The notes: generated by a model not told the origin, from the letters alone. A DNA stretch of 64,000 bases from Sphingomonas bacterium (GCF_903642285.1 NZ_CAHJWJ010000001.1:62001-126000), one strand, 5' to 3'; shown: positions 36,387 to 45,716, counted from the first letter of the stretch. Numbers and translations are program-made.

Positions 36387-37922
36387 TCACCGCACCGCGA
36401 GCCAGACCATGAGCGCGCCCATAGCCGCCGCAAGCACCGCGACCGCTGCATAGCGCCAGCCACCGCCAAGCCGAACGATCTGCACTTCGCGCAGCGGCGG
36501 GCTGGGCGGTGCGCCCTCGGGTGCGGGAAATTGCGCCTCGATCCGGCGGACCAGATCGGGCAGCCGCGACAGCGTGCGGAAATCGTTGATGAGCCGATCC
36601 GCCAGCGCCGCCTCCGGCCCGAGTTCGTCGCGCAGCCAGCCGCGAACGAACGGTGCCGCGGTGTCCCACATATTGATATCGGGATCGAGCGCGGTCGCGA
36701 CCCCCTCCACCATCACCATCGTCTTCTGCAGCAGCAGCAGATGCGGCTGTGTCGCCATGTCGAAATCGCGCGTGATCGAGAACAGCCCCTCCAGCATCAT
36801 GCCGATCGACATGTCCTTGACCGGCAGCCCGCGCATCGGTTCGCCGACCGCGCGGAGCGCGGTCGCGAACTCGGCCACATTATGGTGCGCCGGGACATAG
36901 CCCGCCTCGAAATGGATCTCCGCGACCCGTTTGTAGTTGCCGGTGATGAGCCCGTAGAGGATTTCCGCCAGCCACACCCGCGCGCGCCGGTCGATCCGAC
37001 CCATGATTCCGAAATCGATCGCCGCAATGCGGTTGCCGGGCAGGGCGAACAGATTGCCCTGATGCATGTCGGCGTGGAAGAAGCCTTCCGCGATCGCCTG
37101 GCGCAAAAACGCGCCGACCAACGTATCCGCCAGCTTGCGCGTATCGTATCCCGCTGCGATCAGCGCGTCGCGGTTCGACAGCTTGATGCCGTCGATCCAC
37201 TCCAGCGTCATGACCTTCGTCGCGGATCGTTGCCAATCGATAGCCGGAACGACGTAATCCGGTTCGGCGGTCATCGCCTCGGCGAGTTCGGATGCGGACG
37301 CCGCCTCGCGCCGCAGGTTCAGTTCGCGCAGCGTCCAGCGTTTGAACGTCTCGATCACCAGCCGCGGACGAAGCCGCATCGCCTCGCCGCCCATTCCTTC
37401 GATCTGCGCCGCGGCCCATTCATAAGTCGCGATCGCGCGGACGAAATCGTCCTCGACACCGGGGCGAAGCACTTTCACCGCGACCTGGCGGCCGTCGGTG
37501 GTGATCGCGCGGTGGACTTGCGCGATCGATGCTGCACCCACGGGGATTTGATCGAACCGGGTGAAGAATTTGGCGATCGGAGCACCGAGCCCGGCCTCGA
37601 CCGCAGCCTCGATCGCGGCGAACGGCACGGGGGGCAGCGCATCCTGCAACCGCATCAGGTCGTGCGCCGCCTGTTCGCCGACGAGATCGGGGCGAGTCGC
37701 CAATGTCTGGCCGAGCTTGATCGCGGCTGGGCCGATCGCTTGGAACGCATCGGCGTAGCGCGGCACTTTTGGCACCCGCGCGCCGGTCCGCGCGATCCGT
37801 GCGATCCGTCGCACGGCGGTCGGCGTGTTCGGATCACGCTCGATCCCCGTCAGCGCGCCGTGCCGCGCGAGGATGCGGCCCCATTTCAGGAGCCGCCAGA
37901 GGTGGGTGGCGGAGGTGGTCAT
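36387..37922 (-). CDS. ubiB: ubiquinone biosynthesis protein UbiB (atypical kinase family)
   Basis: 511 residues. ABC1/ADCK-type atypical kinase required for ubiquinone synthesis, probably to mobilise lipid precursors. The family KxGQ motif is present (AAIKLGQTLATRPDLVG), as are the Ala-rich loop GAASIAQVHRA, VKVLRPGVE, FHADMHQGNLF and AIDFGIMGRI. A C-terminal hydrophobic tail (RYAAVAVLAAAMGALMVWLA) anchors it to the membrane. ATG 37922, 19 bases after ubiE. Confidence 0.93.
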   Translation of the reverse strand: MTTSATHLWRLLKWGRILARHGALTGIERDPNTPTAVRRIARIARTGARVPKVPRYADAFQAIGPAAIKLGQTLATRPDLVGEQAAHDLMRLQDALPPVPFAAIEAAVEAGLGAPIAKFFTRFDQIPVGAASIAQVHRAITTDGRQVAVKVLRPGVEDDFVRAIATYEWAAAQIEGMGGEAMRLRPRLVIETFKRWTLRELNLRREAASASELAEAMTAEPDYVVPAIDWQRSATKVMTLEWIDGIKLSNRDALIAAGYDTRKLADTLVGAFLRQAIAEGFFHADMHQGNLFALPGNRIAAIDFGIMGRIDRRARVWLAEILYGLITGNYKRVAEIHFEAGYVPAHHNVAEFATALRAVGEPMRGLPVKDMSIGMMLEGLFSITRDFDMATQPHLLLLQKTMVMVEGVATALDPDINMWDTAAPFVRGWLRDELGPEAALADRLINDFRTLSRLPDLVRRIEAQFPAPEGAPPSPPLREVQIVRLGGGWRYAAVAVLAAAMGALMVWLAVR

Positions 37923-37941
37923 CCCGCCGCGGACCCCCGCA

Positions 37942-38673
37942 TCAAATCTTCCAGCCGCTGTGGATCGCCACCAGCCCGCCAAGCATCGGCTCGACGTTCG
38001 TCCGTACGAACCCCGCCTCGCCGATCATCGCGCGGAAGGTCGGCATATCGGGGAAGCGCCGGATCGACTCGATCAAATAGCGATAGCTATCCGCATCCTG
38101 CGCGAGCAGTTGGCCAAGCTTCGGGACGAGGCGGTGCGAATAGGCATCGTAGATGTCCCTGAACCCCGGCCACAACGTCGTCGAAAATTCGAGGCAGAAG
38201 AACCGCCCGCCCCGGCGCAGCACGCGGTGCGCCTCGCCCAGGGCGGCAGGGATGTCGGTCACGTTCCGGATGCCGAACGCGATCGTATACGCATCGAAGA
38301 ACTTGTCCGGGAACGTCAGCGTTTCCGCATTGGCTTCCGACCAGACGAGCCCGTCGATGCCGCGCTTCTGCGCACGCTCCATCCCGACTTCCAGCATCGC
38401 GGGATTGATGTCCGCCACCGTCACCGCGGCGCCGGATCTCGCCAAACGGAACGCGATATCGCCGGTGCCGCCCGCCATATCGAGGACCTGCTCACCGGCG
38501 CGCGGAGCCACCCGGCGGACGAAGCGATCCTTCCATAGTCGATGCATACCGCCCGACATCGCATCGTTCATCAAATCATAGCTGCCCGCCACGCTGGTGA
38601 AGACGCCGCCCACGCGTGCGGTCTTGTCGGTGGCGGGGATGTCTTCGTAACCGAAGGAGACGGTATCGTTCAT
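37942..38673 (-). CDS. ubiE: ubiquinone/menaquinone C-methyltransferase
   Basis: 243 residues. SAM-dependent C-methylation of the quinone ring. Motifs: FTSVAGSYDLMNDAMSGGMH, VLDMAGGTGDIAFRLA (SAM loop), YTIAFGIRNVTDIPAAL and LVAIHSGWKI at the C-terminus. First gene of the ubiE-ubiB-coaBC-dut operon, divergent from mutM with 59 bases between. Confidence 0.95.
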   Translation of the reverse strand: MNDTVSFGYEDIPATDKTARVGGVFTSVAGSYDLMNDAMSGGMHRLWKDRFVRRVAPRAGEQVLDMAGGTGDIAFRLARSGAAVTVADINPAMLEVGMERAQKRGIDGLVWSEANAETLTFPDKFFDAYTIAFGIRNVTDIPAALGEAHRVLRRGGRFFCLEFSTTLWPGFRDIYDAYSHRLVPKLGQLLAQDADSYRYLIESIRRFPDMPTFRAMIGEAGFVRTNVEPMLGGLVAIHSGWKI

Positions 38674-38732
38674 ACCCCGCGCTCTAGCCGCGGCTTGTGG
38701 CGCGGGCAAACGCAACCTAGCTGGCGGGGAGG

Positions 38733-39548
38733 ATGCCCGAACTCCCCGAAGTGGAAACCACCGTTCGCGGGCTGGCACCCGTACTCGAGGGCCAGTGCCT
38801 GACGCGCGTAGAACCGCGACGAGCGGACCTGCGAAAGGCGATTCCCGTCGATCTGCGACAGCGGCTGACGGGTGCGGTCGTGACCCGGCTTCATCGGCGC
38901 GCGAAATACGGCCTCGTCGATACCGATCGCGGCGATACGATGGTCTTCCATCTTGGCATGTCGGGGCGTTGGCGGGTCGATCCGAGCGAGATACTGACGC
39001 ACGATCATTTGCTGCTGGAGACGGCCGCGCGCCGAACGCTGGCACTGAACGATCCGCGGCGGTTCGGTTTTCTCGATTTGTGGAAGACCGAGTCGATCGA
39101 TGCCTATCCCCCCTTCGTCGCGATGGGCCCCGAGCCGCTGGGGCCGGCCTTAACCGCGGACTATCTGGCGGTGGCGGTCGCGGGTCGTGCCGCACCGATC
39201 AAGGCGATGCTGCTCGACCAGCGAATCGTCGCTGGCCTTGGCAATATCTATGTCTGCGAAGCGCTGAACCTCGCCAGGATCGCGCCGAATCGGGCGGCCG
39301 GTCGGATCGCGTTGTATCGGCTGGAAAACCTCGTCGAGGCGATCCGTGCGGTGCTGGTCGCTGCCATCGCCGCCGGCGGCTCGACGTTACGAGACTATGC
39401 GCGACCTGATGGCGAGCTAGGCTATTTTTCCAAGCAGTGGCGGGTCTATGGTCGCGAGGGGGAAGCATGCAATTGCGGCGCGATCGTCCGCCGCCGGGCC
39501 GAGCATGGCCGATCCACCTTCTGGTGCCCGCGGTGCCAGCGCGATTGA
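38733..39548 (+). CDS. mutM: formamidopyrimidine-DNA glycosylase
   Basis: 271 residues. Base excision of 8-oxoguanine and ring-opened purines with lyase activity. Catalytic MPELPEVETTVRGL (Pro2, Glu3), RRAKYGLVDT with the beta-elimination Lys, HLGMSGRW, GLGNIYVCEAL, and a C-terminal zinc finger (EACNCGAIVRRR... FWCPRCQ) whose first Cys pair is spaced Cys-x-Cys rather than Cys-x2-Cys. Adjacent to rpsT and dnaA as in other alphaproteobacteria. Confidence 0.95.
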   Translation: MPELPEVETTVRGLAPVLEGQCLTRVEPRRADLRKAIPVDLRQRLTGAVVTRLHRRAKYGLVDTDRGDTMVFHLGMSGRWRVDPSEILTHDHLLLETAARRTLALNDPRRFGFLDLWKTESIDAYPPFVAMGPEPLGPALTADYLAVAVAGRAAPIKAMLLDQRIVAGLGNIYVCEALNLARIAPNRAAGRIALYRLENLVEAIRAVLVAAIAAGGSTLRDYARPDGELGYFSKQWRVYGREGEACNCGAIVRRRAEHGRSTFWCPRCQRD

Positions 39549-39642
39549 CGATTCGCTCTATGCGCAGTAGTGACCGCCGCTTCGCGGGCGTAGGACTATT
39601 CCGACGCCCCTTTTTATCGACCCGAGATTCCAAGAGGACTTC

Positions 39643-39906
39643 ATGGCGAACACGCCGCAGGCGAAAAAGCGTATCCGTCGCAACGAGCGTCGCGCGGAAG
39701 TGAACGGCAATCGCGTTGGCCGCATCCGGACCTTCGTGAAGCGTGTGGAAGCCGCGCTCGCGTCGGGTGACAAGGCGGCCGCGACCACCGCATTGGCGGC
39801 GGTGCAGCCCGAGTTGCAGCGCGGCGTGTCCAAGGGCGTACTCCACAAGAACACCGCGAGCCGAAAGTTCGCGCGCCTGACGAAGGCGCTGACCGGGCTC
39901 GCCTGA
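39643..39906 (+). CDS. rpsT: 30S ribosomal protein S20
   Basis: 87 residues: [20 protein letters not shown], then long basic helices and [18 protein letters not shown]. Binds 16S rRNA. ATG 39643 lies 94 bases after mutM; AAGAGGAC just upstream is a good ribosome binding site. A terminator follows at 39933. Confidence 0.96.
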   Translation: MANTPQAKKRIRRNERRAEVNGNRVGRIRTFVKRVEAALASGDKAAATTALAAVQPELQRGVSKGVLHKNTASRKFARLTKALTGLA

Positions 39907-39932
39907 GCCGCGGCCCTTCACCGGTTTAAAAA

Positions 39933-39966
39933 CGCCCGTCGGGACCATCGTCTCGGCGGGCTTTTT
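39933..39966 (+). terminator. rho-independent terminator of rpsT
   Basis: GCCCGTCGGGA / TCTCGGCGGGC stem with wobble pairs and a CCATCG loop, followed by TTTTT at 39962-39966, 26 bases after the rpsT stop. Confidence 0.75.
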
Positions 39967-40029
39967 GCTGTCGAAATGGGTCGAGAATGTTCCACGGGTA
40001 CCGCGCTGCGGCAACTGGCTTGATTGCGC

Positions 40030-40178
40030 GATTCGCGTGTCATCGGGGGCGAGGAAGACGTGAAAAACGCCTGCGAACAGTGATTTATGAGATAATCGAC
40101 GGGAATGCGCGGCTGGTGGCGAGTCAATCGGAATATTTCGGATTTGTGACTTGCTCGACTCGCCCGCTGGTCCATAAC
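40030..40178 (+). promoter_or_regulatory. dnaA upstream region: three GANTC sites and a candidate promoter
   Basis: The 319-base gap between rpsT and dnaA holds GATTC (40030-40034), GAGTC (40121-40125) and GACTC (40157-40161), the recognition sequence of the cell-cycle methylase CcrM. A weak promoter, TTGCTC (40151-40156), 16 bases, CATAAC (40173-40178), has the last GANTC directly after its -35. In Caulobacter, GANTC methylation in the dnaA promoter controls transcription. No canonical TTATCCACA DnaA box is seen. Beyond these and the rpsT terminator the gap shows nothing. Confidence 0.45.
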
Positions 40179-40225
40179 CGAGGCTCTGACGGAGCGACGC
40201 GTTCGCTGCCTCACGAAGCATTTGA

Positions 40226-41713
40226 ATGACGAAGGTCGGACGTTCCGGCCTGGGGAAAGCCGTGTCATTGGTATCGGACGGGCCGGCGGATCGACCGCGC
40301 GGCCCGAGCGAAGAGGTGTGCGTGGTCGGTTTGCAGGGTTTTGGGACGACAATGGGCGAGGCCGAACGGGCCTGGGCACGCGTGCGTCAGAACCTGCGCG
40401 AGTCGGCAGGCGCGCGATTGTTCGACCAATGGCTGAAGCCAATCACGCTGGTGGCGCATGACGACCCCGATACGGTCCGGCTCGCGCTGCCGTCCGCGTT
40501 TGTCACCAACTGGGTGCGAAGCCATTACGCCGACCGGCTGACGCTGGAATTCAAGGCGCTCATGCCGCGCGTTCGCAGCGTGTCGATCGAGACGCGCGCG
40601 GCGGGCGACGCACCGGTCACGATTGCCGCGCCAGTCGCCGATCCCTCCCCTGCAACGGTCGCGGACGCACCGCGCGCGACGGCGGCGGAGCGGCCGTCGC
40701 TCGATCCGCGCTTCACGTTCGACCGGTTCGTGGTCGATTCGTCGAACATGGTGGCGTTCAACGCGGCGCGGGCGCTGGCCGAACCCGGCGCGCCGCGGTT
40801 CAGTCCGTTGTTCCTCCATGCCGGCACGGGGCAGGGCAAGACGCACCTGATGCACGCGATCGGCCATGCCTATCTGGCACGGCACCCGCAGGCGCACGTC
40901 ATCTGCATGTCCGCCGAGCGCTTCATGTACGACTTCGTCCAGGCGATGCGCGCGCGCGATACCTTCGCGTTCAAGCAAAGGTTGCGCGGGGCGGACCTGT
41001 TGCTGATCGACGACCTGCAATTCATCGCCGGCAAGGATTCCACACAGGAGGAATTCTTCCACACGATCAACGAGGTCATGGGCGCGAACAAGCGGCTGGT
41101 GATCTCCGCCGATCGCTGTCCGCAGGCGCTGGACGGGGTGGAAGCGCGGATCGTCGGGCGGATGGCCGCCGGGCTGGTCGCGGACATCAAGGCCCCCGCG
41201 CTGCCGCTGCGCCGCGCGATCCTCGACCGCAAGCTGATAGACGTGCCGGGCGCGCGGGTACCCCCCGATGTGCTCGACCTGCTCGCGCACCGGATCCATG
41301 CCAATATCCGCGAGCTGGAAGGCGCGCTGAACCGCGTCATCGCCTATGCGCAGCTGACGGGTCAGGCGATCGACATGGATTTCGCGGTCGCGACGCTGGG
41401 CGATGTGCTGCGCGGTGCCCAGCGTCGGGTGACGATCGACGAGATCCAGAAGCTGGTGTCGCAGCATTTCGAACTGAAGCCGCTCGACCTGGTGTCCGCC
41501 CGCCGCGCGCGCGCGGTGGCCCGGCCGCGGCAGATCGCGATGTATCTGGCGAAACGCCTGACGACGCGGTCGCTGCCCGAGATCGGACGCAAATTCGGGG
41601 GGCGGGATCATTCGACCGTGATCCACGCGGTCAAGCGGATCGAGGAATTGCGCGATACGGACCGGGATGTGGACGATGCGGTTCGGGTGTTGATGCGGGA
41701 ACTGGAAGGGTAG
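40226..41713 (+). CDS. dnaA: chromosomal replication initiator protein DnaA
   Basis: Up to 495 residues. Domain I starts at about residue 43 (MGEAERAWARVRQNLRES), domain III has Walker A HAGTGQGKTHLMHAIGHA, Walker B LLLIDDLQF and sensor motifs, and domain IV carries the DnaA-box helix-turn-helix GRDHSTVIHAVKRI. The first 42 residues are Gly/Arg-rich and unlike family members. GTG 40322 (residue 33), with AAGAGG five bases before it, or ATG 40352 may be the real start; ATG 40226 is the longest choice. Convergent with trpS. Confidence 0.95.
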   Translation: MTKVGRSGLGKAVSLVSDGPADRPRGPSEEVCVVGLQGFGTTMGEAERAWARVRQNLRESAGARLFDQWLKPITLVAHDDPDTVRLALPSAFVTNWVRSHYADRLTLEFKALMPRVRSVSIETRAAGDAPVTIAAPVADPSPATVADAPRATAAERPSLDPRFTFDRFVVDSSNMVAFNAARALAEPGAPRFSPLFLHAGTGQGKTHLMHAIGHAYLARHPQAHVICMSAERFMYDFVQAMRARDTFAFKQRLRGADLLLIDDLQFIAGKDSTQEEFFHTINEVMGANKRLVISADRCPQALDGVEARIVGRMAAGLVADIKAPALPLRRAILDRKLIDVPGARVPPDVLDLLAHRIHANIRELEGALNRVIAYAQLTGQAIDMDFAVATLGDVLRGAQRRVTIDEIQKLVSQHFELKPLDLVSARRARAVARPRQIAMYLAKRLTTRSLPEIGRKFGGRDHSTVIHAVKRIEELRDTDRDVDDAVRVLMRELEG

Positions 41714-41740
41714 GGTTCCTTAGGACCCACCATCAATCTT

Positions 41741-41769
41741 GCCCTCCGCGGCCTTAGCCGGGGAGGGGC
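41741..41769. terminator. hairpin between convergent dnaA and trpS
   Basis: CCCTCC-G-CGGC stem pairs with GCCG-G-GGAGGG around a short CTTA loop, in the 63-base space between the two stops. There is no T-run on either side, so it may be a bidirectional hairpin that relies on other factors. Confidence 0.35.
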
Positions 41770-41776
41770 TCAAGGC

Positions 41777-42796
41777 TCAGACCTGCAACCCCACCGCAGC
41801 CTGTGCCGCGCGCAACGTCGGCCCGCTCAGCGCCCGCGCCTTCGCGGCACCGTCCTCCAGCGCCTGCGACACCGCGCCACGGTCGGCGAGCAACGCGGTC
41901 ATCCGGTCGCGGATCGGAGACAATGTCGCGACCGCGAGATCGGCAAGCGCCGGCTTGAACGCGCCGAACCCCTTGCCCGCGAACTCGCCCAGCACCGCGT
42001 CCACGCTGGTGTCCGCCAGCGCCGCATAGATCGTCGCCAGGTTGCGCGCCTCCGCTCGCCCCTCCAGACCGTCGGCCGTCTCCGGCAGCGGTTCCGGGTC
42101 GGTCTTCGCCTTGCGCAATTTCTGCGCGATCAGGTCGTCGTCATCGATCAGATTGATCCGCGACGCGTCGGACGGATCGCTCTTCGACATCTTCGCCGCA
42201 CCGTCGCGCAGGCTCATGATCCGGGGCGCAGCCTTGCTGACCAGCGGTTCGGGCAGCGTGAACAGATCGACCGCGAAATCGGTATTGAACTTCGTCGCGA
42301 TGTCGCGTGCGAGTTCCAGATGCTGTTTCTGATCGTCACCGACGGGGACATGCGTCGCCTGATAAGCAAGCATGTCCGCGGCCTGCAAGACCGGATAGGC
42401 AAACAGCCCGACGCTCGCGCCCTCGCGGTTCTTGCCGGCCTTGTCCTTCCACTGCGTCATCCGGTTCAGCCAGCCGATCCGCGCGGTGCCGTTCAATATC
42501 CATGCGAGTTCGCTATGCGCCGGCACGCGCGCCTGATTGAACAGGATCGACCGCGCCGGGTCGATTCCGCAGGCGAGCAATGTCGCCGCCATCTCGATCG
42601 TGTTCGCCGCCAGTTCGCCGGCGACGACCGGCTGCGTCAGCGCGTGGAGATCGGCGAGGAAGAACAGGCATTGATCGCCGGCAGCCATCGAATCCTGCAA
42701 CGCCACCCACTGCCGTATCGCTCCCAGATAATTGCCGAGATGCAGATTGCCCGTCGGCTGGATGCCCGAGACGACGCGCTTGTTGGGGGAGGTCAT
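41777..42796 (-). CDS. trpS: tryptophan--tRNA ligase
   Basis: 339 residues. Class I synthetase: VVSGIQPTGNLHLGNYLGAI (HIGH-type LHLGN), QAADMLAYQATHVPVGDDQ for ATP/Trp binding, and KMSKSDPSDASR. Charges tRNA-Trp. ATG 42796 overlaps the murJ stop by four bases; last gene of secB-murJ-trpS. Confidence 0.95.
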   Translation of the reverse strand: MTSPNKRVVSGIQPTGNLHLGNYLGAIRQWVALQDSMAAGDQCLFFLADLHALTQPVVAGELAANTIEMAATLLACGIDPARSILFNQARVPAHSELAWILNGTARIGWLNRMTQWKDKAGKNREGASVGLFAYPVLQAADMLAYQATHVPVGDDQKQHLELARDIATKFNTDFAVDLFTLPEPLVSKAAPRIMSLRDGAAKMSKSDPSDASRINLIDDDDLIAQKLRKAKTDPEPLPETADGLEGRAEARNLATIYAALADTSVDAVLGEFAGKGFGAFKPALADLAVATLSPIRDRMTALLADRGAVSQALEDGAAKARALSGPTLRAAQAAVGLQV

Positions 42797-44382
42797 GCGG
42801 TTTGCGCCCTGCGTTGGAGGATGGCCCTGACATCGGCGACACCGAAGGCGCCGGTGACGAAACAGGCGAGCGCATAGACCGCCGCACCGCTGCCGACGAG
42901 AACGACCAGCGCCGACCCGCGCCTGACGAGCGAGCGGGTGAGATAGGGATCGACCCACGGCGTCACGACGACCAGCGCCGCGCCCATCACCAGCGCCGCC
43001 ACCGCCAGCCGCGGCGCGCGCCGGCGCAATTGGTCGTCGACCGCGAAATGCCCGCGCTGGCGTAGCGTCCGGTACAGCATCGCGACGTTGACCGTGGAGG
43101 CGATCGCGGTCGCGAGCGGTGGTCCGACATGGCCATAGCCGAAATGGCCGAGGGTGGGGATCAGGATGAGATTGCCGATCAGGTTCACCCCCACCGAATA
43201 TACCGCCAGCCGCAGCGGCGTCCTGGTATCGGCACGGGCGTAGAAGCCGGGGGTGAGGACCTTCACCAGCACATAGGAGGGCAGCCCGATCGAAAACGCG
43301 CTGAGCGCCCAGGCGCAGGCGACGCTGTCCGCGGCGCTGAACGCCCCGTGCTGAAACAGCCCGCGCACGATCGGTTCGCTGGCGAAGATGAAGGCGGCGG
43401 TGGCCGGCAGGGTCAGAAACAGCGCGAGTTCCATGCCGCGATTCTGCAACTTCATCGCTTCTGCGTCCTTGCCCGAACTTAGCAGGCGGGAGACGACGGG
43501 GAGCAGCACGGTTCCGAGACCGATCCCGATCATCCCGAGCGGTAATTGGTTCAGCCGATCGGCATAATAGATGAACGAGATCGACCCGGCGGACAGGAGG
43601 TAGCCAGCGAGCGCGGTCGAAATGGCGAGATTGATCTGTGCCGCCCCCGCGCCGGCCGCGGCGGGAACGATGAGCTTCATCAGTCGGCGCACATCGTCGT
43701 CCATCCGTGGCCGGCGCAGCTTCAGGCTCGCGCCCGACCGGTGGCAGGCGAACATCAGCCAGCCGAGCTGCAACACCCCGCCGACCGTCACCGAAATCGC
43801 CTGCGCACGCGCGGTCTGGTAGGCGTCGTGGCCGTGGAAGAACCACAAGGCGGCGATCATCGCGATGTTGAGCAGTACGGGCGCGGCGGCGTTGACCCAG
43901 AACTTCTGCAGCGAATTCAGAATACCGCCGAGCAGCGATGCCAGCGAGATCAGCATCAAATAGGGGATGGTGAAGCGCGACAACGTGACCGCGAAGGCGA
44001 ACTGCGCCGGCGTCGGGTGCTGACGGTGGAATCCGCCCGACAACCCCCAGGTCAACGGCCATGCCGCCACGATCATCGCGATCGTCAAGACCAGCAGCAC
44101 CGGGAACAGCACCGCGAGCGTCCGCCCGGCGAAATCCAGCCCGGCGTCAAGATCGTCGTCCGGCCCGACCTTGCGGTTGAACATCGGAATGAACGCCGCC
44201 GAAAACGCACCTTCCGCGAATAGCGCGCGAAACATGTTGGGCAGGCGGAATGCGACGAAGAACGCGTCCGACGCGAAACCCGCCCCGACATAGGTCGCCT
44301 GCAAGGTATCGCGGACGAGCGCGAGTATCCGGCTGACGAGCGTCAGCCCGCCGACCGATCCAAGCGCCTTGGCGAGGTTCAT
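42793..44382 (-). CDS. murJ: lipid II flippase MurJ
   Basis: 529 residues, MOP-family transporter with about 14 transmembrane helices. N-terminus LAKALGSVGGLTLVSRILAL followed by RDTLQATYVGAG and RLPNMFRALFAEGAFSAAFI, the MurJ signature. Moves lipid II across the inner membrane for peptidoglycan synthesis. ATG 44382, 22 bases after secB. Overlaps trpS. Confidence 0.94.
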   Translation of the reverse strand: MNLAKALGSVGGLTLVSRILALVRDTLQATYVGAGFASDAFFVAFRLPNMFRALFAEGAFSAAFIPMFNRKVGPDDDLDAGLDFAGRTLAVLFPVLLVLTIAMIVAAWPLTWGLSGGFHRQHPTPAQFAFAVTLSRFTIPYLMLISLASLLGGILNSLQKFWVNAAAPVLLNIAMIAALWFFHGHDAYQTARAQAISVTVGGVLQLGWLMFACHRSGASLKLRRPRMDDDVRRLMKLIVPAAAGAGAAQINLAISTALAGYLLSAGSISFIYYADRLNQLPLGMIGIGLGTVLLPVVSRLLSSGKDAEAMKLQNRGMELALFLTLPATAAFIFASEPIVRGLFQHGAFSAADSVACAWALSAFSIGLPSYVLVKVLTPGFYARADTRTPLRLAVYSVGVNLIGNLILIPTLGHFGYGHVGPPLATAIASTVNVAMLYRTLRQRGHFAVDDQLRRRAPRLAVAALVMGAALVVVTPWVDPYLTRSLVRRGSALVVLVGSGAAVYALACFVTGAFGVADVRAILQRRAQTA

Positions 44383-44404
44383 GCCCGCCCCCCTGGTCGG
44401 CCGA

Positions 44405-44908
44405 TCAGGCGTGGCCGACGTCTCCCACGTTCGCCTGCGTGCCCGCCTCGGTCTGCTGCAGGTAAAGCTGCCCGAAATCGATCGGCTCGAGCAGCAGCGG
44501 CGGGAAGCCGCCGTCGCGCACGCAATCCGCGAGCACCCGCCGGGCGAACGGGAACAGCAGCCGCGGTGCCTCGCCCAGCAGGAACGGCTGTACGTGCTCG
44601 GCGGGGATATTGCGCAGGCCGAACAGCCCGGCATAGGACAGGTCGACGATGAACGCGGTCGTCCCCTCGCTTTCCGCGCGCACCTCGATCTTCAGCACGA
44701 CCTCATGGACTTCCTCGCCGACCTGCGCGGCGGCGATGTTGAACTGGACGTCGATCCCGGGCGCGGTCTCCTTCTGGTAGATCGCGGGAGCGTTCGGGTT
44801 CTCGAACGACAGGTCTTTCACATATTGCGAGATGAGGCCGGCGGCCGGCGTCGTGTCCTCGCCGTTCGCGACCGGCTGGTTCATGTCGCCGCTGATCTGG
44901 TCGGCCAT
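44405..44908 (-). CDS. secB: protein-export chaperone SecB
   Basis: 167 residues. Holds preproteins unfolded and passes them to SecA. Typical segments: QYVKDLSFENPNAPAIY, FNIAAAQVGEEVHEVVLKIE, YAGLFGLRNIPAEHVQPFLL, and APRLLFPFARRVLADCVRDG. The C-terminus lacks a zinc-binding-like tail, as is normal for SecB. First gene of its operon; divergent from the Tim44-like gene. Confidence 0.95.
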   Translation of the reverse strand: MADQISGDMNQPVANGEDTTPAAGLISQYVKDLSFENPNAPAIYQKETAPGIDVQFNIAAAQVGEEVHEVVLKIEVRAESEGTTAFIVDLSYAGLFGLRNIPAEHVQPFLLGEAPRLLFPFARRVLADCVRDGGFPPLLLEPIDFGQLYLQQTEAGTQANVGDVGHA

Positions 44909-45071
44909 ATCGGAGGGTCCTTCGTATCAATGGTGGGGGGCCGCGACGCGCCGAGCGGCGGCTGGTCCGGATGATCGTCGCGCCTAGCAGCGGGTTCGGT
45001 GCGTTTCAACGGTTTCACGGGTTTGAAACATGACGGTTTTGGCCTATGTTACGACGAAGATCGGAGGCACG

Positions 45072-45716
45072 GTGTTTTTTCTAGTCCTTCTTGCGATGGT
45101 TGCGGGGTTCCTCGGGCTTCGCCTGTACGGCGTGCTCGGCAAACGGACCGGGCACGAGCAGCCTTTGCCGCGCACCGCGGAAGAGCGCCCGGCACCGATA
45201 TCGGTGCCGCGCACGGTCGATGCGATCCCCGAGGTGCGGGAGCCTGCGAACCGAAACATCGATCCGCGTGCGGAGGCCGGTCTGCGCCAGATCGTGGCGG
45301 GCGAGGCGGGATTCGATGTCCCACGTTTCCTGGAAGGTGCGCAGGCTGCGTACCGGATGACGCTCGAGGCGTTCTGGAAGGGCGACGAATCGGCGCTTTC
45401 CGATCTCGCGGTGCCCGACGTCGCGCAGGCGTTCATCGACGCGATCGCGGCGCGTACGACTGCGGGTCATGTCCTCGACAACCGGCTGGTGCGGATCGAG
45501 AAGGCGATGATCGTCGACGCATCGCTGTCGGGACGCGAGGCGCGGATTACGATGCGGTTCGATGCCGACATCGCCGCGGTGACTCGCGACGCGGAGGGCG
45601 TGATGGTCGCCGGATCGATGACCGACGCGGTCGAGACGCACGACGTCTGGACGTTTGCACGGACGTTGAAGAGCAGCGACCCGAACTGGAAACTTGCCGA
45701 CACCGACGAAGCCTGA
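45072..45716 (+). CDS. Tim44/TimA-like membrane-anchored protein
   Basis: 214 residues from GTG 45072, which follows GGAGG by four bases; an ATG at 45030 would add 14 residues without a ribosome binding site. An N-terminal transmembrane helix (VFFLVLLAMVAGFLGLRLY) and a linker (VLGKRTGHEQPLP) are followed by a Tim44-like domain: RFLEGAQAAYRMTLEAFWKG, LSDLAVPDVAQAFIDAI, and FDADIAAVTRDAEG. Alphaproteobacterial relatives of the mitochondrial Tim44 are linked to envelope biogenesis. Divergent from secB; MltA follows. Confidence 0.85.
   Translation: MFFLVLLAMVAGFLGLRLYGVLGKRTGHEQPLPRTAEERPAPISVPRTVDAIPEVREPANRNIDPRAEAGLRQIVAGEAGFDVPRFLEGAQAAYRMTLEAFWKGDESALSDLAVPDVAQAFIDAIAARTTAGHVLDNRLVRIEKAMIVDASLSGREARITMRFDADIAAVTRDAEGVMVAGSMTDAVETHDVWTFARTLKSSDPNWKLADTDEA

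Noticed and set aside
39967-40225. Possible oriC next to dnaA
   Set aside because: No TTATCCACA-type DnaA boxes or AT-rich unwinding element seen; in alphaproteobacteria oriC is usually elsewhere.
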